DNA from: Streptomyces sp. BK239
GTDB taxonomy: Bacteria; Actinomycetota; Actinomycetes; Streptomycetales; Streptomycetaceae
Direction: 5' to 3'
DNA length: 64,000 nucleotides
NCBI RefSeq assembly: GCF_004217285.1
Contig: NZ_SHKS01000002.1
Location: 852,046-916,045, forward strand
Position 1 is the stretch's first letter, and each line of letters starts with the position of its first letter. The notes under the pieces were generated by a model. It was not told where the DNA came from. It worked only from the letters and a program-made list of their open reading frames with translations, and did no database searches. A program made the position numbers and the translations under genes. Below are positions 8,711 through 17,415 of the stretch, piece by piece.

Positions 8711-9427
8711 TCAGGACCAGGCGGCGACCACGTACCCCACGCCGTACGGGGCGTCCTCGTACAGCAGCGTGCCCGTGAGACCCGCGGCCTCGGCCGCGCC
8801 CGCGAGCACCTGCCACGGGGCCCGGCCGGAGGCTTTCAACTCGCCTGCCACATGGACGTCGAGCGCCTTGAGCGCCTCGACGTCCGCCGTGCCGAGCGCC
8901 CGTGCGACGGCGGCGTCGAACGGGGCGGCGCGCTCGTCGAGGTAGCCCGGCGCCTTCACGGTCCGGCAGGCGCTGGCGTCGCCCATGACCAGAAGGGCGA
9001 TCCGTCCCGACCGCGCGCCGATGTCCCTGCCGACCTCGACGCAGCGCTCGGCGGCCAGGGGCTCGCCCACGCCGAGACCCTCGACGGGGACGTCGGGCCG
9101 TCCGGCGTGCTCCAGCAGCCAGGCGCCGACGGCGAGGGACGGCGGCAGCTCCGCCGCGGGGCCCGTGTCGGCGACGGCGCGGCCCAGGCGTACGGAGAGG
9201 TCCACGCCGAAGCCGCGGAAGGAGCCGTGCGCGCCCTCGGGATGCGCTCCTCGTCCGGGCTCGTCGGCGGGGCCGACGATGACGAGGCGGTCCGGCCGGG
9301 CGGCGGCGAGCACGCCCACCGCTTGGGCGCACGCGGCGCGCGCGTCGTCCAGCTCGGACGCGGCGCCCGCGGCCACCTCGGGCACGAGCAGGGGCGGGCA
9401 GGGGCAGACTGCGGCGGCGACCAGCAT
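8711..9427 (-). CDS. Class III extradiol dioxygenase-like protein
   Basis: The 238-residue protein resembles the LigB/MEMO-type class III extradiol dioxygenase fold. The N-terminus MLVAAAVCPCPPLLVPEVAAG, the central VIVGPADEPG, and LLVMGDASA match the compact actinobacterial form. The metal-binding His set of true dioxygenases is not clearly present, so catalysis is unproven. ATG 9427 lies two bases after the miaB stop codon, which implies translational coupling; this pairing with miaB is familiar in streptomycetes. Its role is unknown, possibly linked to tRNA modification only by operon position. Confidence 0.7.
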   Translation of the reverse strand: MLVAAAVCPCPPLLVPEVAAGAASELDDARAACAQAVGVLAAARPDRLVIVGPADEPGRGAHPEGAHGSFRGFGVDLSVRLGRAVADTGPAAELPPSLAVGAWLLEHAGRPDVPVEGLGVGEPLAAERCVEVGRDIGARSGRIALLVMGDASACRTVKAPGYLDERAAPFDAAVARALGTADVEALKALDVHVAGELKASGRAPWQVLAGAAEAAGLTGTLLYEDAPYGVGYVVAAWS

Positions 9428-9429
9428 GA

Positions 9430-10950
9430 TCAGTCGCAGCCGCAACCGCTGCCGGCGGCCACCGGGAGCGGCGCGGGGGCGCCGATCCCGGGCAGGCCGA
9501 GCATGACGCCGGCGGACCGGGCGGCCTTCTCGGCGTGGCGCTTCTCCCAAGCGTCGCCCGCGCGCGTGCGGCGCACGTCCAGGACCGCGCCCTCGGCGAG
9601 GAGGTGGTGCGGGGCCGCGTAGGTGACCTCGACGGTCACGACGTCGCCGGGGCGCACCTCCTTCTCCGGCTTGGTGAAGTGGACCAGACGGTTGTCGGGG
9701 GCGCGTCCGGAGAGGCGGTGGGTGGCGCCGTCCTTGCGGCCCTCGCCCTCCGCCACCATGAGGTCGAGCTTGCGGCCGACCTGCTTCTTGTTCTCCTCCC
9801 AGGAGATCTCCTCCTGGAGGGCGACGAGACGCTCGTAGCGCGCCTGGACGACTTCCTTGGGGATCTGGTTCTCCATGGTCGCGGCGGGGGTGCCGGGGCG
9901 CTTGGAGTACTGGAAGGTGAACGCCTGCGAGAAGCGGGCCTCGCGCACGACGTGCAGGGTCTGCTCGAAGTCCTCCTCGGTCTCGCCGGGGAAGCCCACG
10001 ATGATGTCGGTGGTGATCGCCGCGTGCGGGATGGCGGCGCGCACCTTCTCGATGATCCCGAGGTAGCGCTCCTGCCGGTAGGAGCGGCGCATCGCCTTCA
10101 GGACGGTGTCCGAGCCGGACTGCAGCGGCATGTGCAGCTGCGGCATCACGTTCGGGGTCTCCGCCATGGCCGCGATGACGTCGTCGGTGAAGTCGCGCGG
10201 GTGCGGGGAGGTGAAGCGGACGCGCTCCAGACCGTCGATCTTTCCGCAGGCCCGCAGCAGCTTGCTGAACGCCTCGCGGTCGCCGATGTCGGAGCCGTAG
10301 GCGTTGACGTTCTGGCCGAGCAGGGTGATCTCGCTGACGCCCTCGCCGACCAGGGCCTCGATCTCGGCGAGGATCTCGCCGGTGCGGCGGTCCTTCTCCT
10401 TGCCGCGCAGCGCGGGGACGATGCAGAAGGTGCACGTGTTGTTGCAGCCGACGGAGATGGACACCCAGGCCGCGTACGCGCTCTCCCGGCGGGTCGGCAG
10501 GGTCGAGGGGAACGCCTCCAGGGACTCGGCGATCTCGACCTGCGCCTCCTCCTGCACGCGCGCGCGTTCCAGCAGGACCGGCAGCTTGCCGATGTTGTGC
10601 GTGCCGAAGACGACGTCCACCCAGGGCGCCTTCTTGACGATGGTGTCGCGGTCCTTCTGGGCCAGGCAGCCGCCGACCGCGATCTGCATGCCGGGACGGG
10701 AGGCCTTCTTCGGCGCGAGCCGGCCGAGGTTGCCGTACAGCCGGTTGTCGGCGTTCTCGCGGACCGCGCAGGTGTTGAAGACGACGACGTCCGCGTCCCC
10801 GTCCGATCCCTCGGGGGCGCGCACGTATCCGGCGTCCTCGAGCAGCCCGGACAACCGCTCGGAGTCGTGGACGTTCATCTGGCACCCGTAGGTGCGGACT
10901 TCGTAGGTCTTCACGCCCTCTGCCCGGGTCCGGTCGCTGCTGCTGGTCAT
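9430..10950 (-). CDS. miaB: tRNA-2-methylthio-N6-dimethylallyladenosine synthase
   Basis: MiaB is a radical-SAM methylthiotransferase that modifies i6A37 made by MiaA. The protein shows the UPF0004 domain ([16 protein letters not shown], then [16 protein letters not shown]), the radical-SAM cluster GCNNTCTFC, and a C-terminal TRAM domain. It ends in a Gly/Cys-rich tail (AAGSGCGCD), which is unusual. ATG 10950 is chosen as the start (506 residues). An in-frame GTG at 10971 adds seven residues; neither has a strong ribosome-binding site. The two MiaB-like genes here (this and rimO at 47940) are separate paralogues. Confidence 0.95.
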   Translation of the reverse strand: MTSSSDRTRAEGVKTYEVRTYGCQMNVHDSERLSGLLEDAGYVRAPEGSDGDADVVVFNTCAVRENADNRLYGNLGRLAPKKASRPGMQIAVGGCLAQKDRDTIVKKAPWVDVVFGTHNIGKLPVLLERARVQEEAQVEIAESLEAFPSTLPTRRESAYAAWVSISVGCNNTCTFCIVPALRGKEKDRRTGEILAEIEALVGEGVSEITLLGQNVNAYGSDIGDREAFSKLLRACGKIDGLERVRFTSPHPRDFTDDVIAAMAETPNVMPQLHMPLQSGSDTVLKAMRRSYRQERYLGIIEKVRAAIPHAAITTDIIVGFPGETEEDFEQTLHVVREARFSQAFTFQYSKRPGTPAATMENQIPKEVVQARYERLVALQEEISWEENKKQVGRKLDLMVAEGEGRKDGATHRLSGRAPDNRLVHFTKPEKEVRPGDVVTVEVTYAAPHHLLAEGAVLDVRRTRAGDAWEKRHAEKAARSAGVMLGLPGIGAPAPLPVAAGSGCGCD

Positions 10951-11016
10951 GGGACAAGGGTAGGCGCTCACGAACGGTGCCCCGGATCGCCGTTCGCCGA
11001 AGGGGCCGGCTGGGCC

Positions 11017-11715
11017 TCAGGGGTCGATCAGGCCGGCGCGGATCGCGTAACGGGTGAGCTCCAGGCGGTCGCGCATGCCGAGCTTCTGGAGCAGGTTGGC
11101 GCGGTGCCGTTCGACCGTCTTGGCGCTGATGAAGAGCAGCGCGCCGATCTCCTTGGAGGTGTGGCCCTCGGCGACGAGCTTGAGGATCTCCTCCTCGCGT
11201 TCGGTGATGGGCCGCGCGGGGAGGCCGTCGACGCCGTCGCCGCGGTGCAGGCGGTCCAGGTAGGAGCGGACGAGGGCCCGCTCCGCGCCGGGGTAGATGA
11301 ACGGTTCGTCGCGCATGACCGCACGGCACGCCTCGACGAGGTCGCGGTCGGCTACGGACTTCAGCACGTAGCCGCCCGCGCCGGCCTTGAGCGCCTCGAA
11401 GAAGTACTGCTCGCTGTCGTACATCGTGAGGATCAGGATGCGCAGGCCGGGGAGGCGGCGGGAGAGCTCGCGGGCGGCCTGGAGGCCGGTCGTGCGGGGC
11501 ATGGCCACGTCGAGGACGGCGAGGTCGATGTCGCCGGCGCGGGCCCGTTCGACCGCCTCCGTGCCGTCCCCGGCCTCGGCCACGACCGCCAGGTCGGGCT
11601 CGCCATCCAGGATGAGCCGCACCCCTCGGCGCACCAGGGTGTGGTCGTCGGCGAGGAGGACGCGGATGACGCGGCCGTCGGGCTCGGCGTCCCGCGGGGA
11701 CTGCTGACGGGTCAT
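11017..11715 (-). CDS. NarL/LuxR-family response regulator
   Basis: This 232-residue DNA-binding response regulator pairs with the kinase encoded immediately upstream. The receiver domain has the acidic pair in LLADDHTLVRRG, phosphoacceptor Asp in LAVLDVAMPRTTG, and Lys in GGYVLKSVADRDL. The C-terminal LuxR helix-turn-helix reads TEREEEILKLVAEGHTSKEIG and KTVERHRANLLQKLGMRDR. Its ATG overlaps the kinase stop by one base (TGATG), so the two are translated together. Target genes cannot be inferred from sequence. Confidence 0.93.
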   Translation of the reverse strand: MTRQQSPRDAEPDGRVIRVLLADDHTLVRRGVRLILDGEPDLAVVAEAGDGTEAVERARAGDIDLAVLDVAMPRTTGLQAARELSRRLPGLRILILTMYDSEQYFFEALKAGAGGYVLKSVADRDLVEACRAVMRDEPFIYPGAERALVRSYLDRLHRGDGVDGLPARPITEREEEILKLVAEGHTSKEIGALLFISAKTVERHRANLLQKLGMRDRLELTRYAIRAGLIDP

Positions 11716-12734
11716 CAGGGGGCTCCGGAGGTGGCGGCGGTGGGCGGGGCGCCGGAAGGGCGGGCACGCGCGCGTGGGTCCGCCGCGTCGCCCGCGCCGG
11801 GCGTCCGGGCCCGGAGCCGCACCCGCGTCCCCGCGTCGTCGCCCGAGCCGACGGTGAGGTCCGCTCCGATCAGCAGGGCACGTTCGCGCATGCCCCGGAT
11901 GCCGGTTCCCTCCTCCGTCGTCGGGCCGAGGCCGGCGCCGTTGTCCCCGACGAGGAGTTCGACGCCGTCGGGGGCCGGGCGGAGGCTGAGTTCGGCGCGG
12001 TCGGCGCCGGAGTGGCGAGCGGTGTTGGTGAGGGCTTCCTGGGCCACGCGGTAGAGCACCAGTTCCGTTTCCGGGGTGAGCGGCGGCAGGCCGGGCCGCA
12101 GGTCCGAGCGCACCGTCAGGCCGTGGGCGGTGAACTCGGCGGCGAGCGAGCGCAAGGCGCTGGGCAGGCCGAGTTCCTCCAGGACGCCGGGGCGCAACCG
12201 ACGGGCGATGCGGCGGACCTCGTCAAGGCCGGCTCGGGTGGCCTCCTGTGCCTGGCCCACCTCCTCGCGCAGGTCGTGCGGGGCGCGGTCGGCGACGCGC
12301 TTGAGCTGGAGCAGTACGGCGGTCAGGGTCTGGCCCACCTCGTCGTGCAGTTCGCGGGCGACGCGGCGGCGTTCGCGCTCCTGTGCTGAAAGGGCCCGGC
12401 CGGCGCTCGCGGCCCGCTCGGCGCGGAGCCGGTCGAGCATGGCGTTATAGGTGGCGATCAGCTCGGCCGTCTCCACCGGGCCGGAGACGACGGGCCTGGG
12501 CCCGGGGTGCAGCAGGTCCGCGTCGGCCATCGACCGGCCGAGGCGTGCGAGCGGGGCGAGACCGACGCGGAGCACGACCGCGTTGACGGCCAGCAGCGCG
12601 GCCAGGCCACCCACGACGACGAGCACCTCGGCCGGCAGGACGGGCGTGGAGACGGTGACCGGACCCAGGAGCATCGCGGCGGCCACGACCAGCCCCACTG
12701 CGTTGAGGGCGAAGATCCGCCAGAACAGCGACAC
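11715..12734 (-). CDS. NarL-type sensor histidine kinase
   Basis: This membrane histidine kinase (339 residues) is the partner of the adjacent response regulator. Two N-terminal transmembrane segments (about 5-25 and 30-52) lead to a HAMP-like linker, then HisKA_3 with RRVARELHDEVGQTL, whose His is the phosphorylation site, and HATPase_c with NTARHSGADRAELSL and DNGAGLG. Almost no extracellular loop remains, so sensing is probably intramembrane. The start is set at GTG 12734 (VSLFWRIFALNAVG), with GAGGGGG upstream; an open frame runs on to 12965, but that extension is Arg-rich and unlike homologues. Confidence 0.88.
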   Translation of the reverse strand: MSLFWRIFALNAVGLVVAAAMLLGPVTVSTPVLPAEVLVVVGGLAALLAVNAVVLRVGLAPLARLGRSMADADLLHPGPRPVVSGPVETAELIATYNAMLDRLRAERAASAGRALSAQERERRRVARELHDEVGQTLTAVLLQLKRVADRAPHDLREEVGQAQEATRAGLDEVRRIARRLRPGVLEELGLPSALRSLAAEFTAHGLTVRSDLRPGLPPLTPETELVLYRVAQEALTNTARHSGADRAELSLRPAPDGVELLVGDNGAGLGPTTEEGTGIRGMRERALLIGADLTVGSGDDAGTRVRLRARTPGAGDAADPRARARPSGAPPTAATSGAP

Positions 12735-12978
12735 GTGCGTGATTCCCCCTCTTCCCTCGGGTACCCGTAGCACCGCCCTGACCAGTCTCCGCGCGGGTCG
12801 TCGGCGTCGTCCATCCGTCATGACACCCATGTCGCCACCGTACGGCGGGATGGCAGCATGGGCGGCTCCGTGCACCCGTGACCGGCGGCTCCGCGGGCCG
12901 TCGGCCGGGACGATTCGAACGTCGACGGGCATCGAACGCCTTCGAGCCTCGCACTCGAGCATCAAGGAGTAGAGAAAC

Positions 12979-13464
12979 GTGTCTGCCCCCCGTCTCCGGA
13001 CGACGCCGCTGCCAGGGATAGGCGTCCAGTACGACCTCGTGACGCGGGAGCAGCGCCACCTGTCCGTGGTGGCGCACCGTGACGGCGCCCGGACGCTGAG
13101 CGTGTACAGCGCCGACGACCCGGACTCCTGCGCCCAGTCGCTGCGGCTGACCGTCGCCGAGGCGGGCTCGCTGATCGACGCGCTGATGCCGTCGCACCAC
13201 AGCGCGAGCCTGCTCTACACCACCGACCTGGGGCTGGTCGCCGAACGGGTCGAGGTGGCCGCCACCTCGCGCTGGAACGGGCGGGTGCTGGGCGACACCC
13301 GGATGCGCACGGAGACGGGAGCGTCGATCGTGGCGGTGCTGCGGAGGGCGGAGGCGATCCCTTCGCCGGCGCCGGACTTCCGGCTGGCGGGCGGGGACAC
13401 CCTCATCGTGATCGGCACCCGTGAGGGCGTCGACTCGGCCGCGGCGATACTCGGTCGGGAGTGA
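12979..13464 (+). CDS. RCK_C (TrkA_C) regulatory subunit of a cation:proton antiporter
   Basis: This soluble 161-residue protein has a C-terminal RCK_C domain (about 88-160: LGLVAERVEVAATSRWNGRVLG through GGDTLIVIGTREGVDSA). It precedes by four bases a CPA2-type antiporter gene, the arrangement of KhtT-KhtU in Bacillus and of CpeA in S. venezuelae, where the RCK_C protein binds cyclic di-AMP and gates the exchanger. Binding of that nucleotide here is inference. The GTG start at 12979 follows AAGGAG. The divergent gap of 244 bases to the kinase at 12734 holds both promoters. Confidence 0.88.
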   Translation: MSAPRLRTTPLPGIGVQYDLVTREQRHLSVVAHRDGARTLSVYSADDPDSCAQSLRLTVAEAGSLIDALMPSHHSASLLYTTDLGLVAERVEVAATSRWNGRVLGDTRMRTETGASIVAVLRRAEAIPSPAPDFRLAGGDTLIVIGTREGVDSAAAILGRE

Positions 13465-13468
13465 GAGG

Positions 13469-14695
13469 GTGCACTCTTCCGCAGTCCTGTTGATCGAGTT
13501 CGGTTCCATCATCCTGGGTCTCGGCCTGCTCGGCCGGTTCGCGGCCCGGTTCCGGTTCTCCCCGATCCCGCTGTATCTGCTGGCCGGTCTGGCCTTCGGC
13601 GAGGGCGGGCTGCTGCCGCTCGGCGCGAGCGAGGAGTTCGTGGCCATCGGCGCCGAGATCGGCGTCATCCTGCTGCTGCTGATGCTCGGCCTGGAGTACA
13701 CGGCGAGCGATCTGGTCTCCAACCTGAAGGCGCACTATCCGTCCGGGCTGGTGGACTGCGCCCTGAACGCGGTGCCGGGCGCGTTGGCCGCCCTGCTGCT
13801 GGGCTGGGGTCCGGTGGCGGCCGTGGTGCTCGCCGGCGTCACCTGGATCTCGTCGTCCGGGGTGATCGCCAAGGTGCTGGGCGATCTGGGCCGGGTCGGC
13901 AACCGGGAGACGCCGGTGATCCTCAGCGTGCTGGTGCTGGAGGATCTGGCGATGGCGGTCTACCTGCCGATCGTCACCGCGCTGGTGGCCGGGGTGGGGC
14001 TGGCGGCGGGCAGCGTGACGCTGGCGATCGCGCTGGGCGTCGCAGGTCTCGTGCTGTTCGCGGCGGTGCGCTACGGGCGGCTCATCTCCCGTTTCGTGTC
14101 CAGCGACGACCCCGAGAAGCTGCTGCTGGTGGTGCTGGGGCTGACGATCCTGGTCGCGGGTGTGGCGCAGCAGCTCCAGGTGTCGGCGGCGGTGGGCGCG
14201 TTCCTGGTGGGCATCGCGTTGTCCGGGGAGGTCGCCGAGGGGGCGCACACTCTGCTGAGCCCGCTGCGGGACCTGTTCGCCGCGGTGTTCTTCGTGTTCT
14301 TCGGGCTGCACACCGACCCGGCCAGCATTCCGCCGGTGCTGCCGCCCGCGCTCGCGCTGGCCGTCGTCACCGCCGGCACGAAGATTGCCACCGGTTACTG
14401 GGCGGCCCGGCGGGCCGGTGTGTCGGTGAAGGGACGCTGGCGCGCGGGCGGTGCGCTGGTGGCGCGCGGGGAGTTCTCGATCGTCATCGCCGGGCTGGCC
14501 GTCACCGCCGGCATCGAGCCCTCGCTCGGCCCGCTGGCGACCGCCTATGTGCTGATCCTTGTCGTCCTCGGTCCCCTCACCGCCCGCTACACCGAACCGC
14601 TGGCCCTGTGGTGGTCGCGGCGGCGCGGCGACCCCGACCGGGGTGTGCCGGAGCGTGCGCCCGAGGTGCGGGAGGAGACACCTGTCGGCGACTGA
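13469..14695 (+). CDS. CPA2 family cation:proton antiporter
   Basis: This polytopic membrane exchanger (408 residues, about 12 hydrophobic segments) belongs to the monovalent cation:proton antiporter-2 family. Typical features are the N-terminal IEFGSIILGLGLLGRFAARF, the acidic GLEYTASDL, the ISSSGVIAKVLGDLGR motif in the ion-binding discontinuous helix, and VLVLEDLAMA. It lacks a C-terminal TrkA_N/C extension, which fits regulation by the separate RCK_C protein upstream. GTG 13469 was taken as the start because the homologous sequence begins there and the upstream part overlaps the preceding gene. Likely substrate is K+ or Na+. Confidence 0.92.
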   Translation: MHSSAVLLIEFGSIILGLGLLGRFAARFRFSPIPLYLLAGLAFGEGGLLPLGASEEFVAIGAEIGVILLLLMLGLEYTASDLVSNLKAHYPSGLVDCALNAVPGALAALLLGWGPVAAVVLAGVTWISSSGVIAKVLGDLGRVGNRETPVILSVLVLEDLAMAVYLPIVTALVAGVGLAAGSVTLAIALGVAGLVLFAAVRYGRLISRFVSSDDPEKLLLVVLGLTILVAGVAQQLQVSAAVGAFLVGIALSGEVAEGAHTLLSPLRDLFAAVFFVFFGLHTDPASIPPVLPPALALAVVTAGTKIATGYWAARRAGVSVKGRWRAGGALVARGEFSIVIAGLAVTAGIEPSLGPLATAYVLILVVLGPLTARYTEPLALWWSRRRGDPDRGVPERAPEVREETPVGD

Positions 14696-14708
14696 GACGG
14701 GCCCGCGC

Positions 14709-14846
14709 GCGACGAGCGATCACCTCGTCGAGGCCGATGCCGTGGACCAGGGCGGTGCCGTAGGCGACGTGGACGACGTCGGCCAGTTCGTGCGCGAGCC
14801 GGTCCAACGGGCCGTCCACCGCCCACTTCGGCCGCTTCTCATGCAC
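14709..14846 (-). pseudogene. Remnant of a MazG-like nucleotide pyrophosphohydrolase
   Basis: About 46 codons on the minus strand read RLAHELADVVHVAYGTALVHG followed by GLDEVIA, which matches the helical core of short MazG-like pyrophosphohydrolases. The catalytic EExxE helices that should precede it are missing, and the conserved VHRSNM-type ending is replaced by an Arg-rich tail that runs on into the antisense of the antiporter gene. The frame opens at GTG 14846. I read this as a decayed gene fragment rather than a working enzyme. Confidence 0.55.
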
Positions 14847-14961
14847 CCATTGTGACGACGGCCACTGACAACGCCTCCCGCCCCGACTCCGGGGCCCGCC
14901 CTCGCCCCCCTGTGACCCTCGCCCTGGTCACCGTCGCCTCCCGCCTGGCAGGATCGCGCGC

Positions 14962-15957
14962 ATGTCCAAGGTGTTCCCCCGTGCCGGCCGGGGCCGCGTT
15001 CTGTCGGGTGCGGCCGGCGTCGTCGTGCTCGGGCTTCTGCTGTGGTGGCTGCTGCCGCTGGGCGAGGAGCCGCCGAGCGGCGCGGTCACCCTCAGCACGG
15101 GCACCACGAGCGGCGTCTACTACGAGTACGGCAGCCGCCTGCGCAACGAGCTCGCCGAGGACATGCCGGACCTGGACGTGGACCTGACCGCGAGCAACGG
15201 CTCGCAGGAGAACGTCGCGCGCGTGGCGGCGGGCCAGGCCGACTTCGCCATCGCCGCCGCCGACGCCGTGGAGACGTACGAGGCGCAGCACGCCGACGCC
15301 ACCGCCCGGCTGCGCGGCGTGGCCCGGCTGTACGACGACTATGTGCAGCTGGTCGTGCCGCGCGACTCCGCCGTCCGCTCCGTCGCGGACCTCAAGGGCA
15401 GGACGGTCGCCACGGGGCTGGCCCGGTCCGGGGTGCGGCTCATCGCGGAGCGGGTGCTGCGGGCCGCGGGGCTCGATCCCGCGAAGGACATCACGGCGAT
15501 GGCCGAGGGCATCGACACCGGGCCCGAGCAGCTGCGGCAGGGCAGGATCGACGCGTTCTTCTGGTCCGGCGGGGTGCCGACGGCCGGTCTGCAGGACCTC
15601 GCCAACCGGTTCACCTTCCGGTTCGTGCCGATCGGCCCCGAGCTCGTGGCCAAGATGCACGAGCAGGACGACGCCACCGGTTACTACCGGGCGACGAACA
15701 TGCCCGAGTCGGCTTATCCGACCATCCAGAACGGCGCGACGGTGCCGACGATCGCGGTCTCCAACCTGCTGATCACGCGTACGGACGTGGATCCGAGGCT
15801 CACCGAGTGGCTCACCAGGACCGTGATCAAGAGCCGGGACGGCATCGGCCGGCATGTCCACTCCGCGCAGCTGGTCGATCTGCGCACCGCGATCTACACC
15901 GACCCGCTGCCCCTGCACGAGGGCGCCAAGCGCTACTACAAGTCGGTCAAGCCGTAG
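14962..15957 (+). CDS. TAXI-type TRAP transporter solute-binding protein
   Basis: The 331-residue protein has an N-terminal membrane anchor or uncleaved signal (about 13-31, LSGAAGVVVLGLLLWWLLP). A TAXI-family binding domain follows: VTLSTGTTSGVYYEYGS, then LTASNGSQENVARVAAGQADFAI and LYDDYVQLVVP. These proteins capture small organic acids or glutamate-like ligands for TRAP permeases. No TRAP membrane subunit (DctM or fused DctQM) is present in the window. It is convergent with the two-component pair at 16002-18102 and may be a sensory binding protein. Confidence 0.9.
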   Translation: MSKVFPRAGRGRVLSGAAGVVVLGLLLWWLLPLGEEPPSGAVTLSTGTTSGVYYEYGSRLRNELAEDMPDLDVDLTASNGSQENVARVAAGQADFAIAAADAVETYEAQHADATARLRGVARLYDDYVQLVVPRDSAVRSVADLKGRTVATGLARSGVRLIAERVLRAAGLDPAKDITAMAEGIDTGPEQLRQGRIDAFFWSGGVPTAGLQDLANRFTFRFVPIGPELVAKMHEQDDATGYYRATNMPESAYPTIQNGATVPTIAVSNLLITRTDVDPRLTEWLTRTVIKSRDGIGRHVHSAQLVDLRTAIYTDPLPLHEGAKRYYKSVKP

Positions 15958-16001
15958 CACGCTCTCGCTGAACGCACCTCGTTCTCACGACGTGGGAGGC
16001 C

Positions 16002-17405
16002 TCAGGCCGTCGGCCGTGACCTGGGCACCGACACCGTCACCCTGAGGCCGCTGGGCTCGTGGTGCTCGTAGGTCAGGGAGCCGCCGCCGGCCGCGAGAAG
16101 GGTGCGGGAGATGGACAGGCCGAGTCCGGAGCCCTTGATGTTCTGGTGGCGGCCGCTGCGCCAGAAACGGTCACCCACGCGCGTGAGTTCCTCGTCGGTC
16201 AGCCCGGGGCCGTTGTCGGTGACGACGACGGTCGTGGCGTCCCCGTCGCAGGCGACCGCCACCTCGACGCTCTCACCCTCGGGCGTGAACTTCACCGCGT
16301 TGTCGATCACCGCGTCCAGGGCGCTGGAGAGCGTGACCGGGTCGGCCCAGGCGGTGGTGGGCGGGCAGTCCCCGACCAGGCTCACGCCCTTGGCCTCCGC
16401 GGTCGGCGCCCAGGCCGCGACGCGCTCGGCGGTGAGCGCGCCGATGTCGGTGACCCTGAGGTCGGCCTCGGTGTGCTCGGCCAGCGCCAGGTCGAGCAGG
16501 TCGTCGAGGACCTGGGCGAGGCGCTTGCCCTCGCTCTGCACGGAGGCGATCTCCTCGTTGCCCTCGGGGAGTTCGTAGGCCAGCAGTTCGATGCGCAGCA
16601 GCAGCGCCGCGAGGGGGTTGCGCAGTTGGTGCGAGGCGTCGGCGACGAAGGCGCGCTGCTGTTCCAGGACGTCCTCGACGTTGTCCGCCATCTCGTTGAA
16701 CGACCGGGCCAGCCGCCGCAGTTCCGGCGGTCCGCTGGCGACGGCGACCCGGGACTTCAGGCGGCCGGTGGCGATGTCGTGGGTGGTGGCGTCCAGGACG
16801 CGGACCGGCCTGAGCACCCACCCGGTCAGCCGGAGGGCCGCGCCGATGGCGAGGAGCATCGCGGCGATCTCGCCGGCGCCGATGACGAGCCAGCCGTGCA
16901 GGATCCGTGAGCGCATCGCCCCGGTGGGCGAGTCGGTGACGACGACGGCGACGACATCGCCGTCGCGGATGACCGGTGACGCCACGACGAGCCGGTTGCG
17001 CTGCCATGGCCACACCTGTCGGGGGTCATGGCTGCGGCGGCTGAGGAGCGCCTCCTCGAAGGCGTCCCGCACCTCGCCCGACTTGGGGAGGTACCAGTCC
17101 CTCGGCGCGTGGGCCATGGGGGCGTCGGTGCCGTAGAAGACGCCGGCACGGATGCCGTAGACGTCGTAGTAGCTGGCCAGCTCGCGGACGAGCGCCTCGC
17201 GCCGTTCGTCGGGGGACGTGGGCTCGGCGGCGCTCGGCGCGGTGACGAACTGGGCGAGGGCGGCGAAGCGGGCCGTGTCGTCGATGCGGTCGACGACCAC
17301 GTCCTGCTGCTCGGCGCGGGCCACGCTGACGGCGAGCGGGACGCCCAGCGCGAGCAGGACGGCCGCCATCAGGACGATGAGCAGGGGGAGCAGCCGGGTC
17401 CGCAC
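16002..17405 (-). CDS. OmpR-type sensor histidine kinase
   Basis: This is a membrane sensor kinase of 467 residues. One N-terminal transmembrane helix (about 4-28), an extracytoplasmic domain of about 130 residues, a second helix (about 165-190), HAMP, HisKA with VADASHQLRNPLAALLL, and HATPase_c with DNAVKFTPEGESV and DNGPGL are all recognisable. It is encoded ten bases downstream of its response regulator. The GTG start gives MRTRLLPLLIVLMAAVLLALG. The convergent TAXI binding protein gene next door suggests a possible ligand-presenting partner, but that link is inference. Confidence 0.92.
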   Translation of the reverse strand: MRTRLLPLLIVLMAAVLLALGVPLAVSVARAEQQDVVVDRIDDTARFAALAQFVTAPSAAEPTSPDERREALVRELASYYDVYGIRAGVFYGTDAPMAHAPRDWYLPKSGEVRDAFEEALLSRRSHDPRQVWPWQRNRLVVASPVIRDGDVVAVVVTDSPTGAMRSRILHGWLVIGAGEIAAMLLAIGAALRLTGWVLRPVRVLDATTHDIATGRLKSRVAVASGPPELRRLARSFNEMADNVEDVLEQQRAFVADASHQLRNPLAALLLRIELLAYELPEGNEEIASVQSEGKRLAQVLDDLLDLALAEHTEADLRVTDIGALTAERVAAWAPTAEAKGVSLVGDCPPTTAWADPVTLSSALDAVIDNAVKFTPEGESVEVAVACDGDATTVVVTDNGPGLTDEELTRVGDRFWRSGRHQNIKGSGLGLSISRTLLAAGGGSLTYEHHEPSGLRVTVSVPRSRPTA

Positions 17406-17415
17406 ACCGTCCCCG

